Shown: positions 1-8,334 of the stretch, one piece after another | How the letters are laid out: every line of letters begins with the position of its first letter | How positions within the stretch are numbered: position 1 is the stretch's first letter | Source of the DNA: Candidatus Binatia bacterium | GTDB taxonomy: Bacteria > Desulfobacterota > Binatia > Bin18 | DNA: 41,538 nucleotides | Reading direction: 5' to 3' | Assembly (NCBI GenBank): GCA_022824615.1 | Contig: JAJDZM010000295.1 | Coordinates: 1-41,538, forward strand | Made by a program: the position numbers and the translations under genes | The notes under the pieces: model-generated | Told to the model about the DNA's origin: nothing | Database searches by the model: none | Seen by the model: the letters and a program-made list of their open reading frames with translations, nothing else

Positions 1-1
1 C

Positions 2-841
2 GGCAACTACGACCAGCTCTGGATTACGACTTCTTTGCGCGGCCTGGTATCGGGTAATCTGTCCGTTTCCACCCTTACCGAAGGGGTCCACTCAGGCGCG
101 GCCAGCGGTATCGTTCCTTCAAGCTTTCGTATTCTCCGCCAACTCTTGAGCCGCCTCGAAGACGAGCGAACCGGAGAGGTCCTGCCGCCCGAATTTCAGG
201 TTGCAATACCGAGTGAGCGGCTGCAACAGGCCCGGACGACAGCGACCGTGTTGGGGCAGACCGTCTCGGCAGAATTTCCTTTTCATCCCGGAGCCCAGGC
301 GGCGACGGACGATATCCGTCAGCTCTTGCTCAACCGGACCTGGCGGCCTCAACTCGAAATTACCGGCGCGGCCGGCCTGCCCGCGCTTGAGCAAGCCGGT
401 AATGTGCTGCGGCCTGTCACCGCGGCCAAGGTGTCGTTGCGGATTCCGCCGACCCTGGATGCGAACGCGGCCTCAGCCACGTTACAGCAACTCCTGGAGC
501 ACGACCCACCCTATGGCGCGCAGGTATCCTTTGCACCCGAATGGGCGGCGGGTGGCTGGAACGCCCCTCCGCTCGCCCCGTGGCTGGAGACTGCCTTACA
601 GAGTGCCTCGCGGGAATTTTTCGGCAAGGACATGTGCGCCATAGGCGAGGGCGGGACGATCCCATTTATGGCGATGCTGGGTGAAAAATTCCCCACCGCT
701 CAATTCATGATTACCGGGGTGCTTGGCCCACACTCGAACGCACATGGACCGAACGAGTTTCTGGAACTCTCGATGGGCAAACGGCTGACCGCGTGCGTGG
801 CCCGCGTACTGGCCGAACACTATAGAGCACTGGGTCGGTGA
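2..841 (+). CDS. M20-family metallopeptidase, C-terminal part (5' truncated by window edge)
   Basis: Frame is open from base 2 (GNYDQLWITTSLRGL...). C-terminus reads GEGGTIPFMAMLGEKFPTAQFMITGVLGPHSNAHGPNEFLELSMGKRLTACVARVL, typical of M20 peptidase C-termini. Confidence 0.85.
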   Translation, partial: GNYDQLWITTSLRGLVSGNLSVSTLTEGVHSGAASGIVPSSFRILRQLLSRLEDERTGEVLPPEFQVAIPSERLQQARTTATVLGQTVSAEFPFHPGAQAATDDIRQLLLNRTWRPQLEITGAAGLPALEQAGNVLRPVTAAKVSLRIPPTLDANAASATLQQLLEHDPPYGAQVSFAPEWAAGGWNAPPLAPWLETALQSASREFFGKDMCAIGEGGTIPFMAMLGEKFPTAQFMITGVLGPHSNAHGPNEFLELSMGKRLTACVARVLAEHYRALGR

Positions 842-907
842 GGCCTCAAGGCGCGAGATATTCCCCCCCGGCGCCGGACCGGCCGCCGGGGGGGCACGGG
901 CTGAACC

Positions 908-3019
908 TTATTTCACCACGAAATCCTCCGCCCACAGCGGCGTGTCCGTCTCCACCGTCAAGCCGTCCGCCAGGGTGTAGACCATATAGCCATCGTCCTG
1001 TTCCACCCCGCTGGCGACAATGTCGGCCAGCGCCGGCCAATCCCCCCCCCTCAGCACAATCAGGTCGTTGCCGGCCCCAAAGTCGGTGATGATCTTATCG
1101 CCCGTCTCCCCGGCGACAAACACGAAACGGTCGGCCCCCGGCCCGCCGGTGTAGGTATCGTCCCCATCCCCGCCCAGGAGCCGGTCCGCCCCCCGACCGC
1201 CGGTCAACTCGTCATCGCCGTTGCCGCCAAAAAGCGTGTCCGCGCCGCGCCCGCCGTGCAGGTCATCGTCGCCCTTGCCGCCGCGCAACTCATCCTTGCC
1301 CCTGCCGCCGCGTAGCACATCGTTGCCCTTCTTGCCGATGAGCAGGTCGTTGCCGTCGCCGCCTTCCAGGTCGTCAGGGCCGGTGGTGCCGGTCAGTTCC
1401 AGGGACGGGTCTTCCGCCTTCTGCTCCTGTGGCTCCGTCTCTTCTCCCGGCTCCTGCTCTTCCGGCTCGCCGTCCGCGTCGCCGTTGTTGGCATCGTCGC
1501 CGGCCCCGGTCTGCGGGGTGTCGTTTCTCACTGACCAGTTAGAAAAATCCTCCGCGCTGTTCCCGACCAGGTCCCGGATGGGCGTCGCGCCCGGGCCGGT
1601 CGGGGCCGTGTAACTCAACTGGACCGTGTCGCTTGCCCTGACCGGAGTGGAGAGTGTCACCGTGACCCGACGGTCGGCGACCGCCACATCGGCGACTGCG
1701 TGCGGCGCGTCATTGACGGTCACGGTGAACGCCGAGGATGGGGGCACCGAGTTTTCATCCAGCGGTTCGTTATAGCGCACCGTCAGCGCCGCCCCATTGC
1801 CGACCAGCGGACCATCTGCCTCAGAGACCAGTTCTGGCCAGCGGCCATCCACCTTGTGCTCCCCGGCGTTCGTCAGTGCGTCGAGCCTCACCCACGCGTC
1901 ATGGTTGTCGCTGTCGCGGATGGTCCCGTCGTTCAGGTCCAGCGCGTCGGCGACGATGCTCAACCCGTCGGAGTCTTCGTCCCCGAACGGCGGGGCGGTG
2001 TACCCGAGGAGGCGCAGGAAGCCCGCAACGATACGGCTGATACCCTCGGTGACGACATGCCTGAACACCAGGGCCGTCGTCCCCGACCCGCTCACATACT
2101 GCGCGGCGCGCCCATAGGGGCCATTGCTGTAGAACCTGAGCCAGAGTTGCGGCGTGCCCGTGACCGTGACGCTCTCGCTGAACGTCACCGTGATTTCAAT
2201 CGCTTCCCCTCCGCTGTAGGTCTGGCGGGCGGCGGGCGCCGAGGTGATCGCCAGGAGGCTCACAGACGGGGCGGAGGTCGTCACCGCCTCGTCGGTCAGC
2301 GCCGCTACCGTATTGCCCGCATAATCCTGGATGGGGTCGGGGTGCGTTCCCACGGTATAACTCACCGTCACTTGGTCGGTGAGTACTACCGCCGAGGCGA
2401 GGGTGAGAGTGACGATGGGGTCGCTGCGGCTGATCGATATGGCGGTCACCGCCCGCACCGCGCCGTTCACCGACACCGCATAGTCGCTGACCGGCGGAAC
2501 CGCAAATGCGTGGAGCGTGTCGTTGTAGGTCAGCACGAGCCGGTCGCCGTACACCGCCGCCGCCCGGAGGACCGGCACGATGCCGTCGACATTCACGTAC
2601 CATGAACTGGTCGCCTCGTGCGTGAGATCCGCGTCGATGTCGGCAGTGCTCTGTATACTGCCGCCGTTCAGCGTCAGCGCGTTGGCGGCAGTCGTGATCG
2701 CGCCGTAGTATTCGTCGGTGTCCATCACGGTGTAGTGAAAAACCAGGGTCGTCAAGGACGAGCCGCTTTGATAGGCGGCTGCGCGGGCCAGGGCGCCGAG
2801 AGTCAGGGCGATGTGCGGCGTGCCGGTGACGACCACTGCCTCGCTGAACGTCACGGTGACTTCGATGGTGTCGCCGAGTTTGTACTTACGTAACGGCCCA
2901 CCATCGCCCGTGAACGCGATCTTCTCGACCGTCGGTACGGTCTGACCTGCGGCCGGGGGTGCGGCCAGCACCGTCAGGAGGACGAGCAGGGGGCACGTTA
3001 CGCGGAGAGTGGAGAGCAT
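908..3019 (-). CDS. Exported protein with repeated Ig-like/SwmB-type domains and C-terminal RTX (GGxGxDxL) calcium-binding repeats
   Basis: Start chosen at MLSTLRVTCPLLVLLTVLAAPPAAGQ (signal peptide), preceded by an AGGAGG RBS. Repeated 'VTVTFSEAVVVTGTPxxxL' units; C-terminal GGDGNDLLIGKKGNDVLRGGRGKDELRGGKGDDDLHGGRGADTLFGGNGDDELTGG. Confidence 0.85.
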   Translation of the reverse strand: MLSTLRVTCPLLVLLTVLAAPPAAGQTVPTVEKIAFTGDGGPLRKYKLGDTIEVTVTFSEAVVVTGTPHIALTLGALARAAAYQSGSSLTTLVFHYTVMDTDEYYGAITTAANALTLNGGSIQSTADIDADLTHEATSSWYVNVDGIVPVLRAAAVYGDRLVLTYNDTLHAFAVPPVSDYAVSVNGAVRAVTAISISRSDPIVTLTLASAVVLTDQVTVSYTVGTHPDPIQDYAGNTVAALTDEAVTTSAPSVSLLAITSAPAARQTYSGGEAIEITVTFSESVTVTGTPQLWLRFYSNGPYGRAAQYVSGSGTTALVFRHVVTEGISRIVAGFLRLLGYTAPPFGDEDSDGLSIVADALDLNDGTIRDSDNHDAWVRLDALTNAGEHKVDGRWPELVSEADGPLVGNGAALTVRYNEPLDENSVPPSSAFTVTVNDAPHAVADVAVADRRVTVTLSTPVRASDTVQLSYTAPTGPGATPIRDLVGNSAEDFSNWSVRNDTPQTGAGDDANNGDADGEPEEQEPGEETEPQEQKAEDPSLELTGTTGPDDLEGGDGNDLLIGKKGNDVLRGGRGKDELRGGKGDDDLHGGRGADTLFGGNGDDELTGGRGADRLLGGDGDDTYTGGPGADRFVFVAGETGDKIITDFGAGNDLIVLRGGDWPALADIVASGVEQDDGYMVYTLADGLTVETDTPLWAEDFVVK

Positions 3020-3232
3020 TCTTGAACCTCCTCTACGGTTGTCAAGGGGGGATGGCACCCGGTTGTGTCTCTGTCCCCGGACGCATCACTAACGCGCACC
3101 CGAGGGGTTTCTTACCTGCCTTGCACAAAAACGACCCGTTGTACCTAGTCATTTGATTAGGTTTGAGGCTTTTTTTCCTCTTTTTGGGGGCGCTTGAGTC
3201 TATGGGGTCGGGTGCGTCAGGGGGTCGGATGA

Positions 3233-3305
3233 GTCTATTGGGTCCAGTGAGTCATTGGGTCCAGTGAGTCTTGACCCCACAGACCCAATAGACCCCACAG
3301 ACCCA
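3233..3305. repeat. Short tandem and inverted repeat block (17 bp tandem duplicates plus their inverted counterpart)
   Basis: attgggtccagtgagtc occurs exactly twice in tandem (3237-3253, 3254-3270). gtctattgggtc (3233-3244) has a perfect inverse gacccaatagac (3282-3293). gaccccacagaccca is repeated at 3273-3287 and 3291-3305. Confidence 0.85.
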
Positions 3306-3376
3306 CTGGACCCGCCAAGAGACGGGCGCCGGGCCTCGGCCCTCACGGCAGGCTGCCGCGCTCCCCCTAATCATCC

Positions 3377-3560
3377 CCTCCCAAGACGTGTGATGCGTAT
3401 TACATGACTCGGCGGCCCCTTGCTCCCCTGCGCCGTGCTGGTCTGTGACAGGGTTCCAGGAGTGCGGGCTGCCAGCGGGAGGGCGAGCGGCCCGAGGCGG
3501 GGGCTGCCGGACCGGTCCCTGGGAGGCTCACACCACAATATGCATCACACGTCTGGGAGG
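3377..3560. repeat. Long-range imperfect inverted repeat (~26 bp arms)
   Basis: cctcccaagacgtgtgatgcgtatta (3377-3402) versus reverse complement of caatatgcatcacacgtctgggagg (3536-3560): one indel and two mismatches. Confidence 0.7.
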
Positions 3561-3561
3561 G

Positions 3562-3616
3562 AAAGAGGAAACGTGTCCAGCATTTGTTTGGCTGTTGGAG
3601 GACACGCTTCCTCTTT
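3562..3616. repeat. 17 bp-arm hairpin (16/17 complementary)
   Basis: aaagaggaaacgtgtcc (3562-3578) pairs with ggacacgcttcctcttt (3600-3616). Confidence 0.75.
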
Positions 3617-3929
3617 GTGCCGCGGAGCGGCGGGGTGGGTTGCCTCGCGCGGAACGGGACGAGCGGGCCGGTGGGGGAGAAGCCGCCGGGCCCAGGAAGA
3701 CCCGTCTCCAATTGTGCACGCTCTCGTCTCCTTTGGGCGGCGGGGTCTCCGTTCCCTAATCCCTATGTAAGACCGCTTTAAGCCCCCCTAAAGGCAAAAA
3801 AGAGGCGGGAAAAAAGCTGAAATGCGCGTGAAATTTTCACATTTCATGAAAAATTATAAATACTTGTTCTATAAGGATTTTTTCCGATTTCAGCCAAAAT
3901 GAACATGAAATTTCTCTACTTTTGGGTGA

Positions 3930-4115
3930 AGGGCGGCGCTGAATTTTGGCAAAAAACTGCTTGAACATCTCGCGCCGTCAGGAGAGATCATCTGGCGGCA
4001 AACCCGCAGCGCCTTGCTCACGGAAGCATCGCTGTGGATGGCCGGTTTTGTTGTTCCGAAAGACACGCCGTTGACCTGCCTCCTCCGCTCAGTAGATAAT
4101 CCCCGAACCGGGTAG
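3930..4115 (+). pseudogene. Possible SAM-dependent methyltransferase C-terminal remnant (61 codons, no start)
   Basis: Open frame translating RAALNFGKKLLEHLAPSGEIIWRQTRSALLTEASLWMAGFVVPKDTPLTCLLRSVDNPRTG*. The 'L.P.G.......A...AGF.V' spacing resembles the end of an MnmD-like methyltransferase domain. Confidence 0.25.
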
Positions 4116-4131
4116 GAGGGGAGGACGGCCC

Positions 4132-7100
4132 ATGGCTTTTTACGCTGATCTGCACATTCATTCCAAATATTCCCGCGCCACCAGCAAAAACTGCGATTTG
4201 AAACACCTCGCCTATTGGGCCAGGAAAAAAGGTATCACGGTCGTCGGCACTGGAGACTTCACCCATCCGGTCTGGCAGGCCGAACTCAAGGAGCAGTTGG
4301 TGCCGGCCGAGCCGGGCCTGTTCCGCCTCCGACCCGATTTGGAACAGGAAGTCGCCCAGATGCTGCCGTCGGCGTGTCAGGGGACGACGCGTTTCATGCT
4401 CTCGGTCGAAATCTCAACGATCTACAAGAAGGGCGATAAGACCCGCAAGATTCATCATTTATTATACGCGCCGCACTTTTCGGCAGTGGAGCGGATGACC
4501 GAGCGGCTGTCCAGGATCGGAAATCTGAAGTCGGACGGCAGACCCATCCTGGGTCTGGACTCTCGTCACCTCTTGGAAATCACGCTGGAGTCGGACCCTG
4601 GCTCGTATCTCGTCCCGGCCCATATCTGGACACCGTGGTTTGCCGCGCTGGGCTCAAAGTCCGGCTTTGATGCCATAGACGAGTGTTATGCCGACCTGGC
4701 TCCCCATATCTTTGCGGTGGAGACGGGCCTGTCGTCAGACCCGGAGATGAATTGGCGGGTGTCGTCTCTGGATCGCTTCCGATTGGTGTCAAACTCTGAT
4801 GCGCACTCGCCGGGGAAGATCGGTCGTGAAGCCTGTGTGTTTGATACCGAGCTTGACTATTTTTCGATCCGTCGCGCCCTGGAGACCGGACGGGGGTATC
4901 ACGGTACGATCGAGTTTTTTCCCGAAGAGGGTAAATACCACCTGGACGGGCATCGAAATTGTCAGATCCGCCTGCTGCCGCACCAAACCAAACAGCTTGA
5001 GGGCCGTTGTCCTGCGTGTGGTAAGCCGCTGACGGTCGGTGTGATGCATCGGGTGGACGATTTGGCTGACCGCGAAGACGATACCCCGCCCGAGACCGCC
5101 GGTGCGGTCCAGAGCCTGGTTCCCCTCCCCGAGATGTTATCCGAGATCCTGCATGTGGGGCCGAAGAGTAAGAAGGTGGGCCAACACTACGAGGGCTTAC
5201 TCAACCAGCTTGGGCCCGAACTGCAACTGATCAACGATATTCCGCTGGAAGATATCCGGAAAAGTGGTGACACGCTTATTGCGGAAGCCATCTCCCGTTT
5301 GCGCAAACAAGAAGTGATCCGCGAAGCCGGCTATGACGGCGTGTACGGAACAATCCGGTTGTTCCGGGAGGAAGAATTGCGCCAGAGGACGAGCGGTGCA
5401 TCGCTGTTCACGCAGGAGCCTCCGCCCCAGGCCCAGCGGGGAAATTCACCGACTGACGGGCATACGGCGGACAGCCAAAAACAGGGCAAGGCGACGCGGC
5501 GAAAAGCGGACGCTGCCCAAACCCACCCGCCCGGCGTGTCTCCCACGACTTCAGACGACACGGCAGCAGCGCCGGCCGCAGATATCCTAGCCGGACTTGA
5601 CGGTGACCAGCGGAGGGCCGCCGAGATTGTAACAGGTCCGCTGCTGATTGTTGCCGGACCGGGCTCCGGAAAAACACGCACCCTCACGCATCGTATTGCC
5701 CATCTTATAAGCAATCATCGCGTCCGTCCCGAACACTGTCTGGCCATTACGTTTACCCGTCGGGCCGCGGACGAGATGCGAGAACGCCTACACCGCCTTC
5801 TACCCGCTGTTGCCGATACGGTCCCGCTTTTTACATTTCACGCTTTGGGTATGTCCGTTCTCCAGGAGCATTGGAACGCGGCGGGTCTCCAGCGCGGCTT
5901 TCGGGTCGCATCGGACGCGGAGCGTCAACATCTGTTACGCGAAACGCTCGGCGTCTCGGCCCGTCGGACACGCAGCCTGCTGTCAGCTATTTCGGTGGCA
6001 AAACGAACCGGGCAGGCGCCGGCTGAGGCCGAGCAGGCTACCGTCTATAGCCGCTACCAGCAGGAATTAGACGCGCGGAACCTGGTTGATTTCGATGACC
6101 TGATTGGCCGCACGATTCAGGTCCTCGAAACCGACGCTAGCCTACGTGACGCCTATCGTGCGCAATACCAGTGGGTATGTGTTGACGAATATCAGGACGT
6201 GGACGAGCAGCAGGTCCGTCTCATCAAACTGCTCGTTCCACCTGACGGAAACATCTGTGCGATTGGCGACCCGGATCAGGCCATTTATCGTTTCCGCGGG
6301 GCGGACGTCCGTCTCTTCGCCCAGTTCACCGCCGACTTTCCCGGTGCGCGCGTGGTCCGACTCACGCGGAATTATCGGTCTGACAGCAATATCGTCCATC
6401 TCTCTTCCCAGGTCATTGCACCGTCCGGGTCTGAGCAGAAATCCACTCCGGTCCTTGCCGACACTCCAAGTTTAATCACGCTGCATGAGGCGCGGACGGA
6501 GAAGGCCGAGGCCGAGTTCGTCGTACAATCAATCGAAACGCTGCTGGGTGGACACAGCTTCTTTTCGATCGATAGCGGTCGATCCCGAGACGCTGAAGAC
6601 CGGGCCGTTTCCTTTGCTGACATCGCCGTGCTGTACCGAACCGAAGCCCAAGCAGAGGCGGTCGTTGAAGCCCTCCACCGTTCGGGTATGCCGTTTCAGA
6701 AACACGCCCATACGCGGCTACTCGACCATCCTGGGGTAGCGAGACTGATCGACACTCTGCGTGAACAGCCCGGCGACGGCGCTCTGGTGGCGCGGCTGGA
6801 AGCCGCTTGTGAAAAAGCTGAAGCCACCGGGGCAGGAGAGGAGACAAGAGCGGCCCTTGAACTCTTACAACCCGTCGCTCGGGAGTACGGGGACGATCTG
6901 GATCGCTTCCTTTCCAGCCTTGCGCTGGAAACGCAGGTCGATACCTGGGACCCGCGCGCCGACCGGATTTCCTTACTCACTCTCCATGCCGCCAAAGGTC
7001 TGGAATTCCCCGTTGTCTTTATTGTTGGCTGTGAAGATGGCATTCTCCCACTGACCTGGAGCAAAGCCGAAGATGCCGACCTTGAGGAAGAACGCCGCCT

Positions 7101-7296
7101 GTTCTACGTCGGTGTCACGCGGGCAAAAACCAAACTCTATCTGTGTCATGCACAGAAACGCCGCTGGCGCGGGACGGTGCAAGCCATGTCGGCCTCTCCC
7201 TACTTAGCAGATATTGAGGAACACCTCCTCGAACGTCGTCGGAGTCAGACGCAGACCCGGAAGAAAAAGACTGCGGATCAGTTGGAGCTGTTTTGA
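4132..7296 (+). CDS. Fusion of endonuclease Q-like PHP domain with UvrD/Rep superfamily I helicase
   Basis: N-terminus MAFYADLHIHSKYSRATSKNCDL...GTGDFTHP...NSDAHSPGKIGREAC...CPACGKPLTVGVMHRVDDLADRE (PHP/EndoQ plus zinc knuckle). C-terminus AGPGSGKTRTLTHRI, VCVDEYQDVDEQQ, GDPDQAIYRFRGAD, LTLHAAKGLEFPVVF, RLFYVGVTRAK (UvrD motifs). Confidence 0.92.
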   Translation: MAFYADLHIHSKYSRATSKNCDLKHLAYWARKKGITVVGTGDFTHPVWQAELKEQLVPAEPGLFRLRPDLEQEVAQMLPSACQGTTRFMLSVEISTIYKKGDKTRKIHHLLYAPHFSAVERMTERLSRIGNLKSDGRPILGLDSRHLLEITLESDPGSYLVPAHIWTPWFAALGSKSGFDAIDECYADLAPHIFAVETGLSSDPEMNWRVSSLDRFRLVSNSDAHSPGKIGREACVFDTELDYFSIRRALETGRGYHGTIEFFPEEGKYHLDGHRNCQIRLLPHQTKQLEGRCPACGKPLTVGVMHRVDDLADREDDTPPETAGAVQSLVPLPEMLSEILHVGPKSKKVGQHYEGLLNQLGPELQLINDIPLEDIRKSGDTLIAEAISRLRKQEVIREAGYDGVYGTIRLFREEELRQRTSGASLFTQEPPPQAQRGNSPTDGHTADSQKQGKATRRKADAAQTHPPGVSPTTSDDTAAAPAADILAGLDGDQRRAAEIVTGPLLIVAGPGSGKTRTLTHRIAHLISNHRVRPEHCLAITFTRRAADEMRERLHRLLPAVADTVPLFTFHALGMSVLQEHWNAAGLQRGFRVASDAERQHLLRETLGVSARRTRSLLSAISVAKRTGQAPAEAEQATVYSRYQQELDARNLVDFDDLIGRTIQVLETDASLRDAYRAQYQWVCVDEYQDVDEQQVRLIKLLVPPDGNICAIGDPDQAIYRFRGADVRLFAQFTADFPGARVVRLTRNYRSDSNIVHLSSQVIAPSGSEQKSTPVLADTPSLITLHEARTEKAEAEFVVQSIETLLGGHSFFSIDSGRSRDAEDRAVSFADIAVLYRTEAQAEAVVEALHRSGMPFQKHAHTRLLDHPGVARLIDTLREQPGDGALVARLEAACEKAEATGAGEETRAALELLQPVAREYGDDLDRFLSSLALETQVDTWDPRADRISLLTLHAAKGLEFPVVFIVGCEDGILPLTWSKAEDADLEEERRLFYVGVTRAKTKLYLCHAQKRRWRGTVQAMSASPYLADIEEHLLERRRSQTQTRKKKTADQLELF

Positions 7297-7378
7297 GGGG
7301 TGGGGGTTCATTGGGCCAAAAAGGCAGGGCCTTTGAGAACTCCTTGAGTTCGAGTGAGAATCTGATAATCTGATTTAT

Positions 7379-7645
7379 ATGAAGTCGCATATCTCGGCAA
7401 CGCAGGCCGCTCGTACCTTTTCTGCTCTTCTCAATCGCGTACACTATCAGGGCGAAGAGTTCGTTATTGAGCGGAGCGGGGAGCCCGTCTGTCGGATCAT
7501 CCCAGTCCAGCCAGCCGCTCGCACCCTTGCCGATTTTGTACATCTTCTGCGTTCAATTCCAAAACCCGACCCAGGCTATTGGGATACTGTGGAAGCGGTA
7601 ACGGTACAGCAACCTGTATTGTCAGAGTCACCGTGGGAATACTGA
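7379..7645 (+). CDS. Phd/YefM-type antitoxin
   Basis: MKSHISATQAARTFSALLNRVHYQGEEFVIERSGEPVCRIIPV; overlaps a downstream PIN toxin. Confidence 0.88.
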   Translation: MKSHISATQAARTFSALLNRVHYQGEEFVIERSGEPVCRIIPVQPAARTLADFVHLLRSIPKPDPGYWDTVEAVTVQQPVLSESPWEY

Positions 7646-8034
7646 TCGACACGAGTGTCCTGATTGCTATCGAGCGAGGGCAGTGCGAGCTCGACACCTT
7701 GCTCACGGATCAGGCAGAAGAGGATATTGCGCTGGCGGCCATTACTGCCTCGGAATTGTTGCACGGTGTACACCGGGCGGGGAAGGCTGCGCATCGGGTA
7801 CGGCGTGAGGCATTTGTTGAGCACCTGCTCGCCCGGCTCACTGTCATTCCATTTGACCTTGTCGTCGCCCGGATTCATGCACGTATCTGGGCGAGGCTGG
7901 CCGCCAAGGGAGTGACAGTCGGGGCACACGATTTACTCATTGCTGCGACCGCTCTGGCATCTGACTTCAGGGTAGCTACCCGTGACGAGCGAAGTTTCTC
8001 CCGTATCCCTGGGCTTTCCATCGTACGGTGGTAG
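7633..8034 (+). CDS. vapC: VapC-family PIN-domain toxin
   Basis: GTG start within the antitoxin 3' end: MGILIDTSVLIAIERGQ...ASELLHGVHRA...VGAHDLLIAATALASDFRVATRDERSF. Confidence 0.88.
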   Translation: MGILIDTSVLIAIERGQCELDTLLTDQAEEDIALAAITASELLHGVHRAGKAAHRVRREAFVEHLLARLTVIPFDLVVARIHARIWARLAAKGVTVGAHDLLIAATALASDFRVATRDERSFSRIPGLSIVRW

Positions 8035-8096
8035 CAAGAGCAGTCTCTGGTTCCTAGAGCGTTTCACGATACGTTGTAGCCGTGCCAGTACGCTTT

Positions 8097-8166
8097 CGTC
8101 ATGCCGGACGTGATCCGGCATCCAGAGGCTGGGGGGCCTGGATGCCTGCTTGCGCAGGAATGACGG
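8097..8166. repeat. Dispersed palindromic repeat element (CGTCATGCC...GAATGACGG type)
   Basis: cgtcatgccggacgtgatccggcatccagaggctggggggcctggatgcctgcttgcgcaggaatgacgg: complementary ends, internal hairpins, resembles the widespread intergenic 'CGTCATTCC...GGAATGACG' repeat. Confidence 0.7.
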
Positions 8167-8334
8167 GCGGCTACACAGCATCGTTATTTGCTCTAGGATC
8201 ACTCCGTGAGGGCAAGCCAAAGGCCGATGGCCGGCGGAAAGCTGGCCGAGAACGCGACGGAGATAGTCCCGACTGGCATGGTGCTGGATCAGGTGTGGAG
8301 GCGATGAGCGCGGTGTTGTTTGCCTGCTGTGGTG

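Noticed and set aside
1700-2605. 301-aa plus-strand ORF (MRRVIDGHGERRGWG...)
   Set aside because: Antisense to the exported RTX protein; composition typical of a GC-rich shadow ORF.
3400-3781. Several 60-116 aa ORFs around 3.4-3.8 kb
   Set aside because: Overlap each other on both strands within an inverted-repeat region; no RBS or domain signal.
8180-8310. Short frame MAGGKLAENATEIVPTGMVLDQVWRR* near 8229-8309 as a gene
   Set aside because: Only 26 codons, no RBS or family match; could be a remnant but evidence is too thin.
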